From an uncultured Christensenellaceae bacterium (GTDB lineage Bacteria; Bacillota; Clostridia; Christensenellales; Pumilibacteraceae): a stretch of DNA of 49,469 nt. The position numbers and the translations under genes are program-made. The stretch lies in contig CAJUPB010000014.1 of the NCBI GenBank assembly GCA_910588155.1, positions 1 through 49,469 of the forward strand, given 5' to 3'. Each line of letters opens with the position of its first letter. The first letter of the stretch is position 1. Shown here piece after piece: positions 28,901 through 35,449 of the stretch. The notes beneath the pieces are model-generated. The model was not told where the DNA came from, searched no databases, and saw nothing but the letters and a program-made list of their open reading frames with translations.

Positions 28901-31900
28901 TCGGCTTTTTCCACTTTGAACTTATATGTGTATGCATTCCTATTGTCGCTTCCCGCAACTCCGTCCCAAACATAGTTTTCTCCTGGCATCACGGTTACGG
29001 TATACTCTCCGTAACCGAATATTGCGTCGGCTTCGACGCCTCCGAGGAAAATACGGACTATCACGACGTTGCCGCCGTAGTTTGCCGAATCGGCAACGTA
29101 TTTCAAAAACTCATATGCCGCACCTCTGTACACGGCTTCCAATGTATCCGAGGACGCCGTTTCCACTTTATCCGCGGCGCTTCCGACAAGCACGGGCACG
29201 GCGACGGAAGCGTGACCGATTACGAAATCCACATAATCGACGGCCGGCAGAATGTAGTTGTCGCTGCGGCTGCCCGTCAAGGCGGTCACGCGGATACGGT
29301 ATCCTCCCGCTTTCGTCAACTCCGATTTGTCGATTACCGTGGCGAAAGAGCTTCCGACGTAAACCGTGGTTTCCAACACGAGATTGTTTCCGTCTACGCT
29401 GTTCGTCGCATCGGGTACGGGATATGCTGGAGACATATTTTCCGAGAAATCGAATTTGACTTTATCCCACTGCAAGACTATTTCCCGTCTTTCCAATTCG
29501 TAAGTCAACTGCACAGAAGTATCGTTTGTGTTATTCCAAACATAGTTCTTTTCCGCGCCCGTTTTAAATGATACCGTTGCGGTGTAAATTCCCGCATAGG
29601 TAACTTCCACTTCGTTTTCCGACGGAGAATAATTCATTCCGCCGTCAATCGAACCGCCTGCATAGGTCGCGCCCGAAACTTCAAATTCCATAATATCGGC
29701 GCGATAATTTTTCAGTGTGAAAAGATGAGACGCTCCGTCGTATACGGGATTGGTTTCGGAAAGCTCCACGACGATTGCGTCGAGATTTTTGCGGTATATC
29801 GAAAAAGCTGCTTTCACGGGCAAACAGTCGTAATCGCCTTCCCTGTCGCCTTGCGCAGTGTTTATTTCCGTTTCGAACACGACGACGTAATTGCCTGCGC
29901 TCCACACGTCGTTTATGTCCAATTCGGCGCCCGTGATTTCGCCGCTAACGTCTGCGGCATAATACTTCGCGGCGGCAATGCCGGCGAACGGATATAAAGA
30001 ACCTGCCGTATGCGCCGCGGAGGGACGCGCCAAATCGGCGGCTTTTGTCTCATACTCGAAACTTGCAAACTCCGACGGCATTTCGACGGACACCGACTGC
30101 GGCGCTTTATCTATGTAAAATGTTGCGTCGGTATTCAGCTCGTCTGCGGAGTCCTTCCACTTATAATTCGAATCCTTAATCGTAAGTCGAACCGTATATC
30201 CGTCCGCGGATACGTGCAGATATTTGCCGTCGCTCTCCGCAGGCGTAACCGCCGTTATTCCGACGGGAGGTTTACCGTCGACAAAGTCCTTCGGCAAAAA
30301 GCCGCAACCGCTCAAATCGATAAAGTCTTCCGCGGAATATCCCGTTCGCGAATAGATTTTTCGTCCGAAAACGGTATCCGCGGAAACAGCTTTCGGTGTT
30401 ATGTTCAAAAGCAGAGAAAAGCCAGAGAAAGTCTTGGACGAAACGTATGCGGGCGTATCGTCGGTCACAGCGATTACGCGATATTTTCCCACGCTGAATT
30501 TACTCGGAGCAGTGGTGGGATTTGCGTAAGTATATCCGTCGAAACCGTAATACCAAAGAGTGAAGTTTATTGCGTCGTCGACTTTGACGCCGCTGCCGAC
30601 GGTTCTCAAAGACACTCCGATTTCGCCGTTTGCAAGCGCCTTTTCGAATTCGCCGTACTCCATAGTTTCCGCCGTCGTCTCTTTGCTCTTATACGTCAGA
30701 CGCACGTCCAATTCGCCCTTGTTGACGGTTATCGTATAAGTGAGAACATAGTCGGTTCTCGTTAGACTTGCCGACGACGTGCCGACAGCCCACCAATAGT
30801 CTCCGTCTTCGCCGTCGGTCAGTTCCATTCTGACCGTGAACTCTCCGCCGCGCAAAAATTTCACGCTGCCTGCCGTCGCATCGAAAGTCGCGCCTACACT
30901 GCCGCTCGAAACAGGCGTAACCTTGCCTTCCGCCGTGTCTGTCTTGGCGGTATAGATTGCGCCGACGCTGCCGCTCACACCCTTTTCGCTTACCGTAACT
31001 TTGATATTCGCGGCATTATTTGCGTTCACAATCGACGCGTCGATACCGTCGATATTCTTCACGCAATCGCCGGAGAAGTCTATTTCGGAACTGCCGAGAT
31101 TGGGCCACGCATAGCTTGCCTTATCCACGGATACGGGGAAAGTTTCGAAGTACGGTTCTTTGCCCGGATACGTGAAAGTCACTTTGGCAAATCTCACGTC
31201 TCTCGTCACCGTATCGCCGTCTATTCTTGCGTGGTTCTCGTCCAGCAACTCCACATCGCAATAATTCCGCAACTGATTCAACGGCGCGCTCTTTCTCATA
31301 CCGTCGTCATAACGCATATAAATATTCAATCCGTCATATTTGAACGTTTGGAATATCGTTTGTCTGACCAGCTCGCCTTCTATGTACAGTATGGTTTTCG
31401 GCGCTTCGTATTCGACGTTTTCGAACAGCACTTCGCAGAATATATCTTTCGTATATTCCACTTTTACATATTTGTCGTAATATGCTTTGTCGGCGCCGGC
31501 GGCAAGTTCTGCCATAGCATTTTCCACGTCTGCCGCAGTCGGCGTCAACGCTACATCCACCGTATACAATGTTTCGGAAAGAGGTTCGTTCTCTCTTCTG
31601 TCGCCGTTGTTATACGTCGGAATTACCTTGAAGTCGGAAACCGAAAGCGGGGTCGACGATTTGTAAGCTATGCTCGTATGTTTATAAGCGGCGTCTATCG
31701 AATAGACCTGCAACGCCTCGAAACGAATGGTCAGCGAACCGCCGTAAGAAATCTGTTTGTTATTGTCTATGACCGTGATGTTTACGATTTCGGAACGCGT
31801 GGTCTGCGGGTTGGAAGTGAACGAAGAATTCGTCACGGAACAGCTCATTCCCTCTATGACGTTTCCGCTCTCGTCGAATACCGATTTCGAGGAGTGCTGA

Positions 31901-32838
31901 TAGTGCAGAGTTACGTCCAACCTGCTCAACACTTCGTCGCGGGTCATTCCGGCAACAAACGCGCAATAGTCTTTGCCGTTCAGATTTATTTTATAAATGC
32001 CGTCTTCGAGTTTCAATTTTTTGCTCGGACTGACGGAAATACGTTCTATCGTCGCCTCTTTTACGGTCGGCGTTATCGTGACGGACGGAGGATTTCCGCC
32101 TTCGCTCAAACCGTACAGATACGTAACGGTTATGCTCGCCTTTCTACCTGCGACAAGACTGCCGTTTATTTCCACGCTGTAAAGCTCTTTATTCGAGATA
32201 ACGACGTCGCTACCCGCGGTTTTGCCTTTTACGACCAATAAATCTTTAAGCGTGTCTGCGGTGTGGTCGTCTTCGATTTCTTTGACGTCATCCACGGTTA
32301 TTTCCGAATAAGCGGGTATATCCGTCGGATTTTTTACGGTCACGGTGTCTCGCGCTTCCGCACTGCCGCAATAGACTTCCACCATTATAACCTTTGTCAA
32401 GGACTCCCGCTCTCCGTCGCCGTCTGCGGCTTGTTCGGTTTCCGGCTCGGCTTTCAAAGGTTCGTCGAAGAATTTGTCTGTCACAACGCTGCCGTCCACC
32501 GACACTACATATTCTTCCGCCGTCAGGACCTGTTTCATTTGCCCCTGTTCCGACGTGTATGTTCCCGTCACCGTTACGCTGCGTTTGAAATCGTCCGCCG
32601 TGGTCAGCGACGCATAGACCACGAAATCCGCGGGGACGGTCAATTCCAGCGACGTATATTCTTTTAAAGGTTTTGCCTCCGGCATTGTCGCGGGAACGTT
32701 GAAATCTTTCCCGCCCTGCGGTGACGCCGCAAAGCAAACGGGAATAGCCGCACCCATAACAATGGATAAGCAAATCAAAACAGCGCAAATCACTTTTGCA
32801 AGTTTGCGCTCTGCCCAAATACCGTATGCACGTTTCAT
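19903..32838 (-). CDS. Giant MBG-repeat cell-surface protein (~4,311 residues)
   Basis: One uninterrupted frame of 12.9 kb. The start at 32838 fits a GGAG ribosome site, the promoter at 32887-32916 and a signal peptide (MKRAYGIWAERKLAKV, a hydrophobic run, PVCFAAS). The body is a tandem array of beta-sandwich modules. Many carry the MBG-type signature '(V/I)YG(D/E)' (for example GIYGDAPIDLN, IIYGEDSPVNV, IVYGEEKPQF, WIYGEYDVDAN, MTYGEAGGIK, SVYGDAIGSI, WTYGEKENAP) or the related 'YDG/YNG' opening (VYDGASHLF, TYDGKERTAT, AYNGKTLEP). Most end in 'AGxYxVxVxL' strands. About 40 modules of ~90-100 residues would fill it. It ends with one transmembrane helix (TVFAIVTSVFGGLAFAAGVC) and a basic tail; no LPXTG is seen. 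It is probably a very long adhesin or stalk projecting from the cell. Confidence 0.9.
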   Translation of the reverse strand: MKRAYGIWAERKLAKVICAVLICLSIVMGAAIPVCFAASPQGGKDFNVPATMPEAKPLKEYTSLELTVPADFVVYASLTTADDFKRSVTVTGTYTSEQGQMKQVLTAEEYVVSVDGSVVTDKFFDEPLKAEPETEQAADGDGERESLTKVIMVEVYCGSAEARDTVTVKNPTDIPAYSEITVDDVKEIEDDHTADTLKDLLVVKGKTAGSDVVISNKELYSVEINGSLVAGRKASITVTYLYGLSEGGNPPSVTITPTVKEATIERISVSPSKKLKLEDGIYKINLNGKDYCAFVAGMTRDEVLSRLDVTLHYQHSSKSVFDESGNVIEGMSCSVTNSSFTSNPQTTRSEIVNITVIDNNKQISYGGSLTIRFEALQVYSIDAAYKHTSIAYKSSTPLSVSDFKVIPTYNNGDRRENEPLSETLYTVDVALTPTAADVENAMAELAAGADKAYYDKYVKVEYTKDIFCEVLFENVEYEAPKTILYIEGELVRQTIFQTFKYDGLNIYMRYDDGMRKSAPLNQLRNYCDVELLDENHARIDGDTVTRDVRFAKVTFTYPGKEPYFETFPVSVDKASYAWPNLGSSEIDFSGDCVKNIDGIDASIVNANNAANIKVTVSEKGVSGSVGAIYTAKTDTAEGKVTPVSSGSVGATFDATAGSVKFLRGGEFTVRMELTDGEDGDYWWAVGTSSASLTRTDYVLTYTITVNKGELDVRLTYKSKETTAETMEYGEFEKALANGEIGVSLRTVGSGVKVDDAINFTLWYYGFDGYTYANPTTAPSKFSVGKYRVIAVTDDTPAYVSSKTFSGFSLLLNITPKAVSADTVFGRKIYSRTGYSAEDFIDLSGCGFLPKDFVDGKPPVGITAVTPAESDGKYLHVSADGYTVRLTIKDSNYKWKDSADELNTDATFYIDKAPQSVSVEMPSEFASFEYETKAADLARPSAAHTAGSLYPFAGIAAAKYYAADVSGEITGAELDINDVWSAGNYVVVFETEINTAQGDREGDYDCLPVKAAFSIYRKNLDAIVVELSETNPVYDGASHLFTLKNYRADIMEFEVSGATYAGGSIDGGMNYSPSENEVEVTYAGIYTATVSFKTGAEKNYVWNNTNDTSVQLTYELERREIVLQWDKVKFDFSENMSPAYPVPDATNSVDGNNLVLETTVYVGSSFATVIDKSELTKAGGYRIRVTALTGSRSDNYILPAVDYVDFVIGHASVAVPVLVGSAADKVETASSDTLEAVYRGAAYEFLKYVADSANYGGNVVIVRIFLGGVEADAIFGYGEYTVTVMPGENYVWDGVAGSDNRNAYTYKFKVEKAEIGIDWGITQFEYDGDADGKLPSPTATKVFGCDEGKVGIDVDIVSSGNLVNGKAVNAGSYVVEAVRLLGDAKDNYKLPSLTQCGFDILKKALNGPSASANVTVTFDETDKTVMLDETAYWQSLAAIGVTSEVSMTDWLNSAAKKEGVFSAAAAEFTYTRAGIYTVSVTLDMPSNYCFKPAGASEDYESYKDVKTVTLTMTVHRKTLAAPVLVSKEGGDKPTMLLWNGSVQSPDYSCELDESIYEVLYGNVQKNGSAVEYPAGSALCASADRGEYYLQFRLKSGTINPFDYVFQKPSNADDNDGVILTRHATTVYDASGVSIYLHYAITNTVLKVEFGFGGYAFGDNLNPLLSDEFMTVRDIAVSEAGQPSDAAALATENEEGRLVMTVTFTDGDGEKSGFTYTSSDGNIVDGDGAEALENHLPWEAGEYAVTIAVSFVGNSNYETQEYSATLDVDAKEIAVTWSATENVSENGGVYEVVYDFEPHTLNASVNNAPVRNGKDSGEGITLDVALADGASLPSRVLGDEEAYTLYVVGINGEGAHNFKFGNDMQTYSSSARLKILRRTVGVVGVPVDDYIYGDSLPITKWTSADKRFETAAAAHIGARIEDASGAEIADRFTPAGTNCFVVPYKKNPADEFFNDFVVNIDKTATLTVNKREITLTVNGGISGIYGDAPIDLNAPENASRVYTVGGDGFAAGHTAADVFTLSSSVSATSDVGEYEITHSKLDENYIINFVDANKYAVNKADVKVTVTLGIIYGEDSPVNVGGKIWLGEISDLVSNSAYSFAGFKNGDETDFGDGTLADFGGSFSYTTDYVKGKAADTYEIVFDGTALTSRNYNFVDGGDGSLTVSKLALAVKVKNTSAVYNAAANTLKVEYDVKLPVSTYDNGATVVVPDAVGSDYKAIFALTTDAFTPYNMNTTTNKVGKHPIYCDFEGTMGENYTKTLTDASGNENPQFEITPATLSDVASVNDREIFYNEDWQDVIVPTRGGIEVSIYATAVDGCKVDTYFRIREDGDAELNDFDFIANGTKDMPVVRDAGEYTVYWLITAENHFEIRGSVTVKVKQANNTFEFDGGFMFANKSDKNVTDGFASTGTLKRKDGGYAWVYGVGDADHRDGYFADGGQNAAMPSTQFILGAGEIEVKIYYYATADTADATAVLLGVGSDINAVIKSIFETEDKNFKAGYYRAEFFRKGNDNFTDAVTSRIFSVAKKPLSVTPDGQTIVYGEEKPQFTFEYFGFVHNGFKLETVDDAALSAAPQFDASYNAGDDAGGDYNIEIANENSCLSDNYELEFGHAELTVDKRVVTVTIENNSTYFDFSGVSEADIAAVSKLRYTTGEGDLFGDENPITLLTSALDKCEESDKTNNAGDYPIYAVWNKAAGEKNHENNYVIRFKNCKGTFDGDSIKQPSEYAAELGLNNAGVFTVERVTLHITYDFENPTYDGKERTATPIVSGGNDKIKFNTVYYEYDESGTATEMTNSKPVNVGSYAFEFIYDSTHENYISSVTRQNFRIEKTLVDVTVKNTEIVYGTLLSDVLPRGDDSFVEYAVYYKNNWLSAEESAKLIADEKARSGCFDVGNISYTSADYGVNSAADRNYRVTASGITARNYTVHYVTSDVLSVLKRDVTVTVKGIESAANDFAKGHYGDDHQANLTAMLKAHPEAFIVPLEIGGAKWNGASSDGLSALNIGLGVNAKNVGEYDITFDITDNSVANYNVTFDAASAPKYSVEQKEINGYVYGKNRAGEYAADFDVVYGETAQFKVHFDESDFEYNEDFDKLLRAGAAKGEAVASTAYLPWTSGVGSYTVTFEGGQSTLSFDNYKINYVSKRFAVVARKVTASAANKEYAPILNNYNGGAAGQTREADVKFANAENGLEDIKAVPVLGTDFTLVYYDLTDNRQLAGAPVQAGDYRVTVNLSTKNFVFDGGNTIDYRVDKKAVVMGWNPVSLSVFGDGVTAQVDDFVKDIMNIDENGFYRQYNLTSPRPPVEQIAEEYFTATDNGLTLQVYATGEYHLSVTLNRAAQRNYVFKNGEKESITVHLLLRVTADSVTLEVDINGWIYGEYDVDANYPSVTLNGGPSDSSDMIQFFYAAVTAPIPDGFDTEHCFDDGNGELAALGLNSGSFGSRRPTDAGTYVVQAYYPATGQSSFKLFAVEQAGVDAPTIEITTSQEGKNDAYTGENLYLTVEFDNDAILLDSRLSYVTVAVGARLTAFDAGEYEIVFTLRSKNYKWNDVDSLGDALLASGGVKRVWTVNKGVAQITFDRSEYTTTYGVTNFKPTATASFGANLQFLYKTVIENDTRGENEGWLSYVEGAGRYRIMATAVGTKNYDEATEYAFVTVEKAPLKATAVGSMTYGEAGGIKLDYKFTESDFVGNDTIHNAKPGVSGGVVYLIEIDGTFCELSGIDLSALAAGSYRIKLKDVGGAVAGLVSENYIVIASTGTLSVGRKSVTVRIGNAESVYGDAIGSISAPMTVTGASISADVLNVSELYLEGVESLVKLAANSYAISARGYNNGNYDVTFVSGVYTVRARQVEIGAISSDGGEVGNVKNAAVQTLLDVTDGQNKVETTDSEVWSALTYTYTGTADGSRPDAAGSYYVTVGLKNSNFALTGQTSYSFVILRRGIDAGEIKIPSAAYNGKTLEPVIDYGRYKESDFIVEYFGERKNVGVYNIVLTLADFANMRWIDSDARAVSFTFEITQSENELLSMSIEGWTYGEKENAPTAATKFGEPTDYIFTYYDKNGNALVGVPTAAGEYAVRITVPETRNYKQLVGGEYKFKIEKAVRNTPTLGIVSSGDGKNDTYTGENLRAQIVGFDSTFMEITYDGVSDLKGGELWVYALNAGEYRITLALKDSDNYRWSDNVSLDGGKAVIVWSVAKKKVAVPTADTRVYVVNGKTLVYFPNGFDENVMGIDGNTTGYGGNHQVTVYLLDPDNYEWESGGTSSFVFVWQVVGGETVFAIVTSVFGGLAFAAGVCALVQFVGHKRRLKMMKEAAQSADGGDR

Positions 32839-32886
32839 AAAACCGTCTCCGTCATCATTATTTGATTTCATTATTCTTATATGCGC

Positions 32887-32916
32887 ATTATAGCATATAT
32901 ACGCATTTGCTGTCAA
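32887..32916 (-). promoter_or_regulatory. Promoter of the giant surface-protein operon
   Basis: On the minus strand, TTGACA (32911-32916), an 18-bp spacer, TATAAT (32887-32892). The predicted transcript starts near 32880, leaving about 40 nt before the ATG at 32838. This excludes the longer reading frame that runs back into the tRNA. Confidence 0.85.
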
Positions 32917-32985
32917 CAATTTGAGGAAAATTCGGATTCTCTTTTGATTCGAACGCTCTATTTTTGCCGACACGTCGCAAAACGC

Positions 32986-33014
32986 TTGACAATATACCGT
33001 ATTTATTATAGAAT
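32986..33014 (+). promoter_or_regulatory. tRNA-Val promoter
   Basis: TTGACA (32986-32991), 17 bp, TAGAAT (33009-33014), ending about 10 bp before the tRNA 5' end. Confidence 0.75.
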
Positions 33015-33024
33015 ACCACCACAC

Positions 33025-33100
33025 GGGCAATTAACTCAGCTGGGAGAGTGTCTTCTTGACGTGGAGAAAGTCAGGGGTTCGAGTCCCTTATTGCCCACCA
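33025..33100 (+). tRNA. tRNA-Val (anticodon GAC)
   Basis: 76 nt including the encoded CCA. The acceptor stem GGGCAAT/ATTGCCC is perfect. The D-arm ACTC...GAGT, anticodon stem TCTTC/GGAGA with loop TTGACGT (anticodon GAC), and T-arm AGGGG/CCCTT with TTCGAGT all pair. Its 3' end points at the prophage, which begins directly after it, so it is the likely phage attachment site. Confidence 0.95.
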
Positions 33101-33173
33101 AAAACACACAAATACGAACACGGGCATAAAAAAAGTATTTTATGTATTCCGGCGGGGCGTGTTTGGGATAATT

Positions 33174-33200
33174 TGCAAGAGGTAAGCCTCTTGCATTTTT
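33174..33200 (+). terminator. Terminator downstream of tRNA-Val
   Basis: TGCAAGAGG (33174-33182), loop TAAG, CCTCTTGCA (33187-33195), then TTTTTCTTTT on the plus strand. The minus strand after the holin gene has only a poor T-run, so it mainly serves the tRNA transcript. Confidence 0.75.
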
Positions 33201-33203
33201 CTT

Positions 33204-33512
33204 TTACTCGGTTTTATCATTTCCGGATTTGTCCTTGTCTTTGGTAAGCTGCTTAAATATCTGATTGGTGCCGGTCGCAGCCAGTCCCGAGGCGCCGCCC
33301 ACAAGGATAGCCACCAGCACGTTGTCCGCGGGGATTATTTCCGGCACGGCGTAAAACGCCACAATACCGAGCACCACGCCCAGCAACGCCGCCCACAAAG
33401 GGATAAGGCGCACCCACTTTTCTGCCTTTACAAAGTGCTTGTAAATCGCCAGCGCCGCGTAAACGATTGCCACGATAACCGGCACGCTTGTAATTTCGAT
33501 AAGGTTTTCCAT
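33204..33512 (-). CDS. Phage holin (Hol44/holin_5-type)
   Basis: 102 residues. Hydrophobic segments lie at about 8-28, 36-56 and 64-82 (VPVIVAIVYAALAIYKHF; LIPLWAALLGVVLGIVAFY; VLVAILVGGASGLAATGTNQIFKQL), with a charged C-tail KDKDKSGNDKTE. The pattern LIPLxAxxxGxxxG and GxxxGxxATGxNQ is typical of the holin family found in clostridial prophages. It would form lesions in the membrane to release an endolysin; none is encoded between it and the tRNA. GGAG lies 8 nt before the ATG. Confidence 0.87.
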   Translation of the reverse strand: MENLIEITSVPVIVAIVYAALAIYKHFVKAEKWVRLIPLWAALLGVVLGIVAFYAVPEIIPADNVLVAILVGGASGLAATGTNQIFKQLTKDKDKSGNDKTE

Positions 33513-33544
33513 ATTTTACTCCTCTGCCGCAGTTGCGGCTTTTT

Positions 33545-33823
33545 TTATTTTTGCAGCCCGTCAATACGCTTGTGGGCTTGTTTGACGCTTTCCTCCACGC
33601 GAGTAATACGCTCACCGTGGGCGTCCAGCATTTTGTTGATTTCGCGCTGTTCAAATAGTATATCGTCCACTCGACGCTTTACGTATGACATATCGGTCTT
33701 GAGTTCGCCGTCGTCGTGTCCTTTTTTCTTTGCGTCCGCGCTGCGAGCAATAAAAAACGAGGCTATCGTGAGCCCCGCCGTTACTATCGGCAAAACAATA
33801 GCGAGAATTGTTATTCCGTCCAT
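33545..33823 (-). CDS. XhlA-like phage membrane/coiled-coil protein
   Basis: 92 residues. An N-terminal transmembrane helix (about 4-24) is followed by a basic stretch (RSADAKKKGHDDG) and a coiled coil (SYVKRRVDDILFEQREINKMLDAHGERITRVEESVKQAHKRID). This topology and its place next to the holin resemble haemolysin XhlA-type lysis accessory proteins (XhlA is inverted, with the helix C-terminal) and other lysis spanin-like factors. Its ATG overlaps the preceding stop (TAATG). Family assignment is uncertain. Confidence 0.65.
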   Translation of the reverse strand: MDGITILAIVLPIVTAGLTIASFFIARSADAKKKGHDDGELKTDMSYVKRRVDDILFEQREINKMLDAHGERITRVEESVKQAHKRIDGLQK

Positions 33824-33930
33824 TAGTCCCTTGCCTCCAGTGCTGCCTTTACAGCCTCACGCCAGCGCGCCGGCACGTCCTCAAGTGTCTTGAGCCCGCG
33901 ATTGATTAAATCAACGTAAATTTTTACCAT
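33823..33930 (-). CDS. CD1375-like small phage protein
   Basis: 35 residues, MVKIYVDLINRGLKTLEDVP at the start, then ARWREAVKAALEARD. The pattern 'xVYxxLIxxGxxTLEDVPxxxxxxVxxxL' is a short conserved protein (CD1375/XkdX-like) that follows tail-fibre genes in clostridial phages. Its function is unknown. The ribosome site GGAGG comes from the last codons of the preceding gene (GGAGGCTAATATG). Confidence 0.75.
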   Translation of the reverse strand: MVKIYVDLINRGLKTLEDVPARWREAVKAALEARD

Positions 33931-33931
33931 A

Positions 33932-34165
33932 TTAGCCTCCTACAATTTCCGCAAGCTCGGCGAGCGCCAGCTTTACGTTGTCGCCGTCCTCTTGCTGTTT
34001 TTTGACGTATTCCGGATATGTGAAAGTATTTTCCTCATACTCCCAGCCCTCGAAATCGTCCTCGGCGGTTTTTTCAATCCGTCGAATGTTTTTGCGCACG
34101 TAAACCGTGTCCTTGCCGAATTCCAGCGCAAGCGGCTGGTGTTCCTGTGTTCCTCGTACCAGCAT
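33932..34165 (-). CDS. Small phage protein after the DGR reverse transcriptase
   Basis: 77 residues with a strong AAGGAGG before the ATG. The sequence is rich in charged and aromatic residues: VYVRKNIRRIEKTAEDDFEGWEYEENTFTYPEYVKKQQEDG. Proteins with a similar 'YVRxNIxxxExxxxxxxxWxYxExxYxxxEY' pattern follow tail-fibre genes in many clostridial phages, with unknown function. Its start overlaps the 3' end of the reverse transcriptase gene by 92 bp in another frame. It does not look like the DGR accessory protein Avd, which is a longer four-helix bundle. Confidence 0.7.
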   Translation of the reverse strand: MLVRGTQEHQPLALEFGKDTVYVRKNIRRIEKTAEDDFEGWEYEENTFTYPEYVKKQQEDGDNVKLALAELAEIVGG

Positions 34166-35171
34166 AAGCTCCTCCTTGTACTTTGTTTATTGTTTTGTTT
34201 GATAGTCGCCAGCTGTCGCACCATTTTAGGATACCGTGATACGACCCTATGACGCTGCGGTCTGATGTGGTGAGCGGTTTACCGCTTTGCACTTTGAAAA
34301 GCAAGCGCTTTGTTGCTGCCTTGAGCCGCTTTTTTGTCGGCTTTCTCAATAACGTATAGCCCTCGAAACTCCGATAACCGACGAAATCGACGCCCCGCAC
34401 CAGCGTGGGGAATACTTGCCAGTTACCCTTTACGGTTAGCTTTAAGCCCGCGAAATACTCGTCGATTTCCCGCTTAAGCTCGTGGAGGTAATCCTTTGAG
34501 CTATGCAAGATTATAATATCGTCCATATAACGCAAGTAATATTTTACGCCTTTAGCCTCTTTAATCCAGTGGTCGAAAAACGACAAATAGTAATTGCCGA
34601 AATACTGGGAGGTATAATTCCCTATCGGCAGCCCGTTGTCGTAGCTGTCCACTATATCGTCCAGTAGCCATAGCGTGCGCTCGCATTTGATTTTCTTACG
34701 CAGCAGCGCCTTGAGTATTTCCCCGTTGACGTGCGGAAAAAACTTTTTTACGTCGAGCTTGAGGCAGTACGCCGTCCCCTCTTTGTCCTCCATATATTCG
34801 TGGAGCTGTTGGAGGGCTTTATGCGTTCCTTTGCCCGGTATCGCTGCGTATGTCTGCGCGATAAAGTGCGAGCAAAAAATCGGCTCCAGCACTTGCATAA
34901 TAGCCCAGTGCACTATACGGTCGGGGAAATATGGCAAGTCGCAGATTTCGCGCTCTTTGCCTCGGTCAACGATATTGAAAATATGATACTTGGACGTCGT
35001 AAACGTCCCGCGCACCAGCATTTCACGGATTTGCATACAGTAGCCGAGCACGTCGCTGTCCACCTTTTGCACCTCCGGGTTTTTCGTTTTCCGTTTCCTT
35101 GCGTTGTTGTGAGCCTTTACAAGGTTGTTGATGTCGATTATTTTTTCAAATAGTTTGCCGTATCGTTTCAT
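34074..35171 (-). CDS. DGR reverse transcriptase
   Basis: 365 residues from the ATG at 35171, with AAAAGGAA about 10 nt upstream; an upstream extension has no ribosome site. RT motifs: catalytic Asp140 in CLKLDVKKFFPHV, IGNYTSQYFGNYYL (183-196) and YMDD (215-218). The 'SQ' in the IGxxxSQ motif is typical of DGR enzymes, where group II intron and retroviral RTs have SP. A thumb-like region follows (KGNWQVFPTLVRGVDFVGYRSFEGY). There is no maturase or HNH domain. It acts on the neighbouring TR transcript. The last ~30 residues (GGAYAGTRNTGTPAACAG...) overlap the next gene in another frame and look like read-through of a lost stop. Confidence 0.95.
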   Translation of the reverse strand: MKRYGKLFEKIIDINNLVKAHNNARKRKTKNPEVQKVDSDVLGYCMQIREMLVRGTFTTSKYHIFNIVDRGKEREICDLPYFPDRIVHWAIMQVLEPIFCSHFIAQTYAAIPGKGTHKALQQLHEYMEDKEGTAYCLKLDVKKFFPHVNGEILKALLRKKIKCERTLWLLDDIVDSYDNGLPIGNYTSQYFGNYYLSFFDHWIKEAKGVKYYLRYMDDIIILHSSKDYLHELKREIDEYFAGLKLTVKGNWQVFPTLVRGVDFVGYRSFEGYTLLRKPTKKRLKAATKRLLFKVQSGKPLTTSDRSVIGSYHGILKWCDSWRLSNKTINKVQGGAYAGTRNTGTPAACAGIRQGHGLRAQKHSTD

Positions 35172-35270
35172 AGGCTTTTGTGTTCCTTTTCCGAGCGTTC
35201 GACCGCAGCCTACCAGCACGGAGTTGAGATTTTGATGTTTTGCCGAGCGGCAGGGCAATGAAAATATAAA

Positions 35271-35420
35271 TTTCTTTTCACATTAGTAAGTGCGTCCCGA
35301 TATTCGGATTGGAATTCGACGTCGAATAGTTGCAATTCAGATAGAAAGCCCCGGTATTGGTGTCATTAGCCCAGTTACCGCCGAAAGTGGGTAGATAGTC
35401 CGAATTCAGATTGCCATTTT
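35271..35420 (-). repeat. DGR template repeat (TR)
   Basis: A non-coding copy between the tail-fibre and RT genes. It aligns without gaps to 35464-35613 (offset 193). In the core 35288-35417 versus 35481-35610, 24 of 34 TR adenines (coding strand) are changed in the VR and all 96 other bases are identical. The extended 150 nt adds nine more differences, again all at adenines. Read in the VR frame it has ten AAY (Asn) codons, the usual TR design that gives maximal amino-acid choice without new stops. It also has an in-frame TGA near its 3' end, so it is not translated. Confidence 0.96.
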
Positions 35421-35449
35421 ATTGCCCGTGTTTTGTTGTGATAGTAGTT

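Noticed and set aside
32839..33030. Extension of the giant protein start back into the tRNA gene
   Set aside because: It would start inside tRNA-Val and upstream of the consensus promoter at 32887-32916; the signal peptide and ribosome site fit the start at 32838.
33932..34165. 77-residue protein as the DGR accessory protein Avd
   Set aside because: Too short, acidic and strand-like; Avd is a basic four-helix bundle of about 120 residues.
34074..35171. Reverse transcriptase as a retron or group II intron
   Set aside because: No maturase/HNH domain, no msr-msd-like structure, and the adjacent TR/VR pair with adenine-only differences plus the IGNYTSQ motif identify a DGR.
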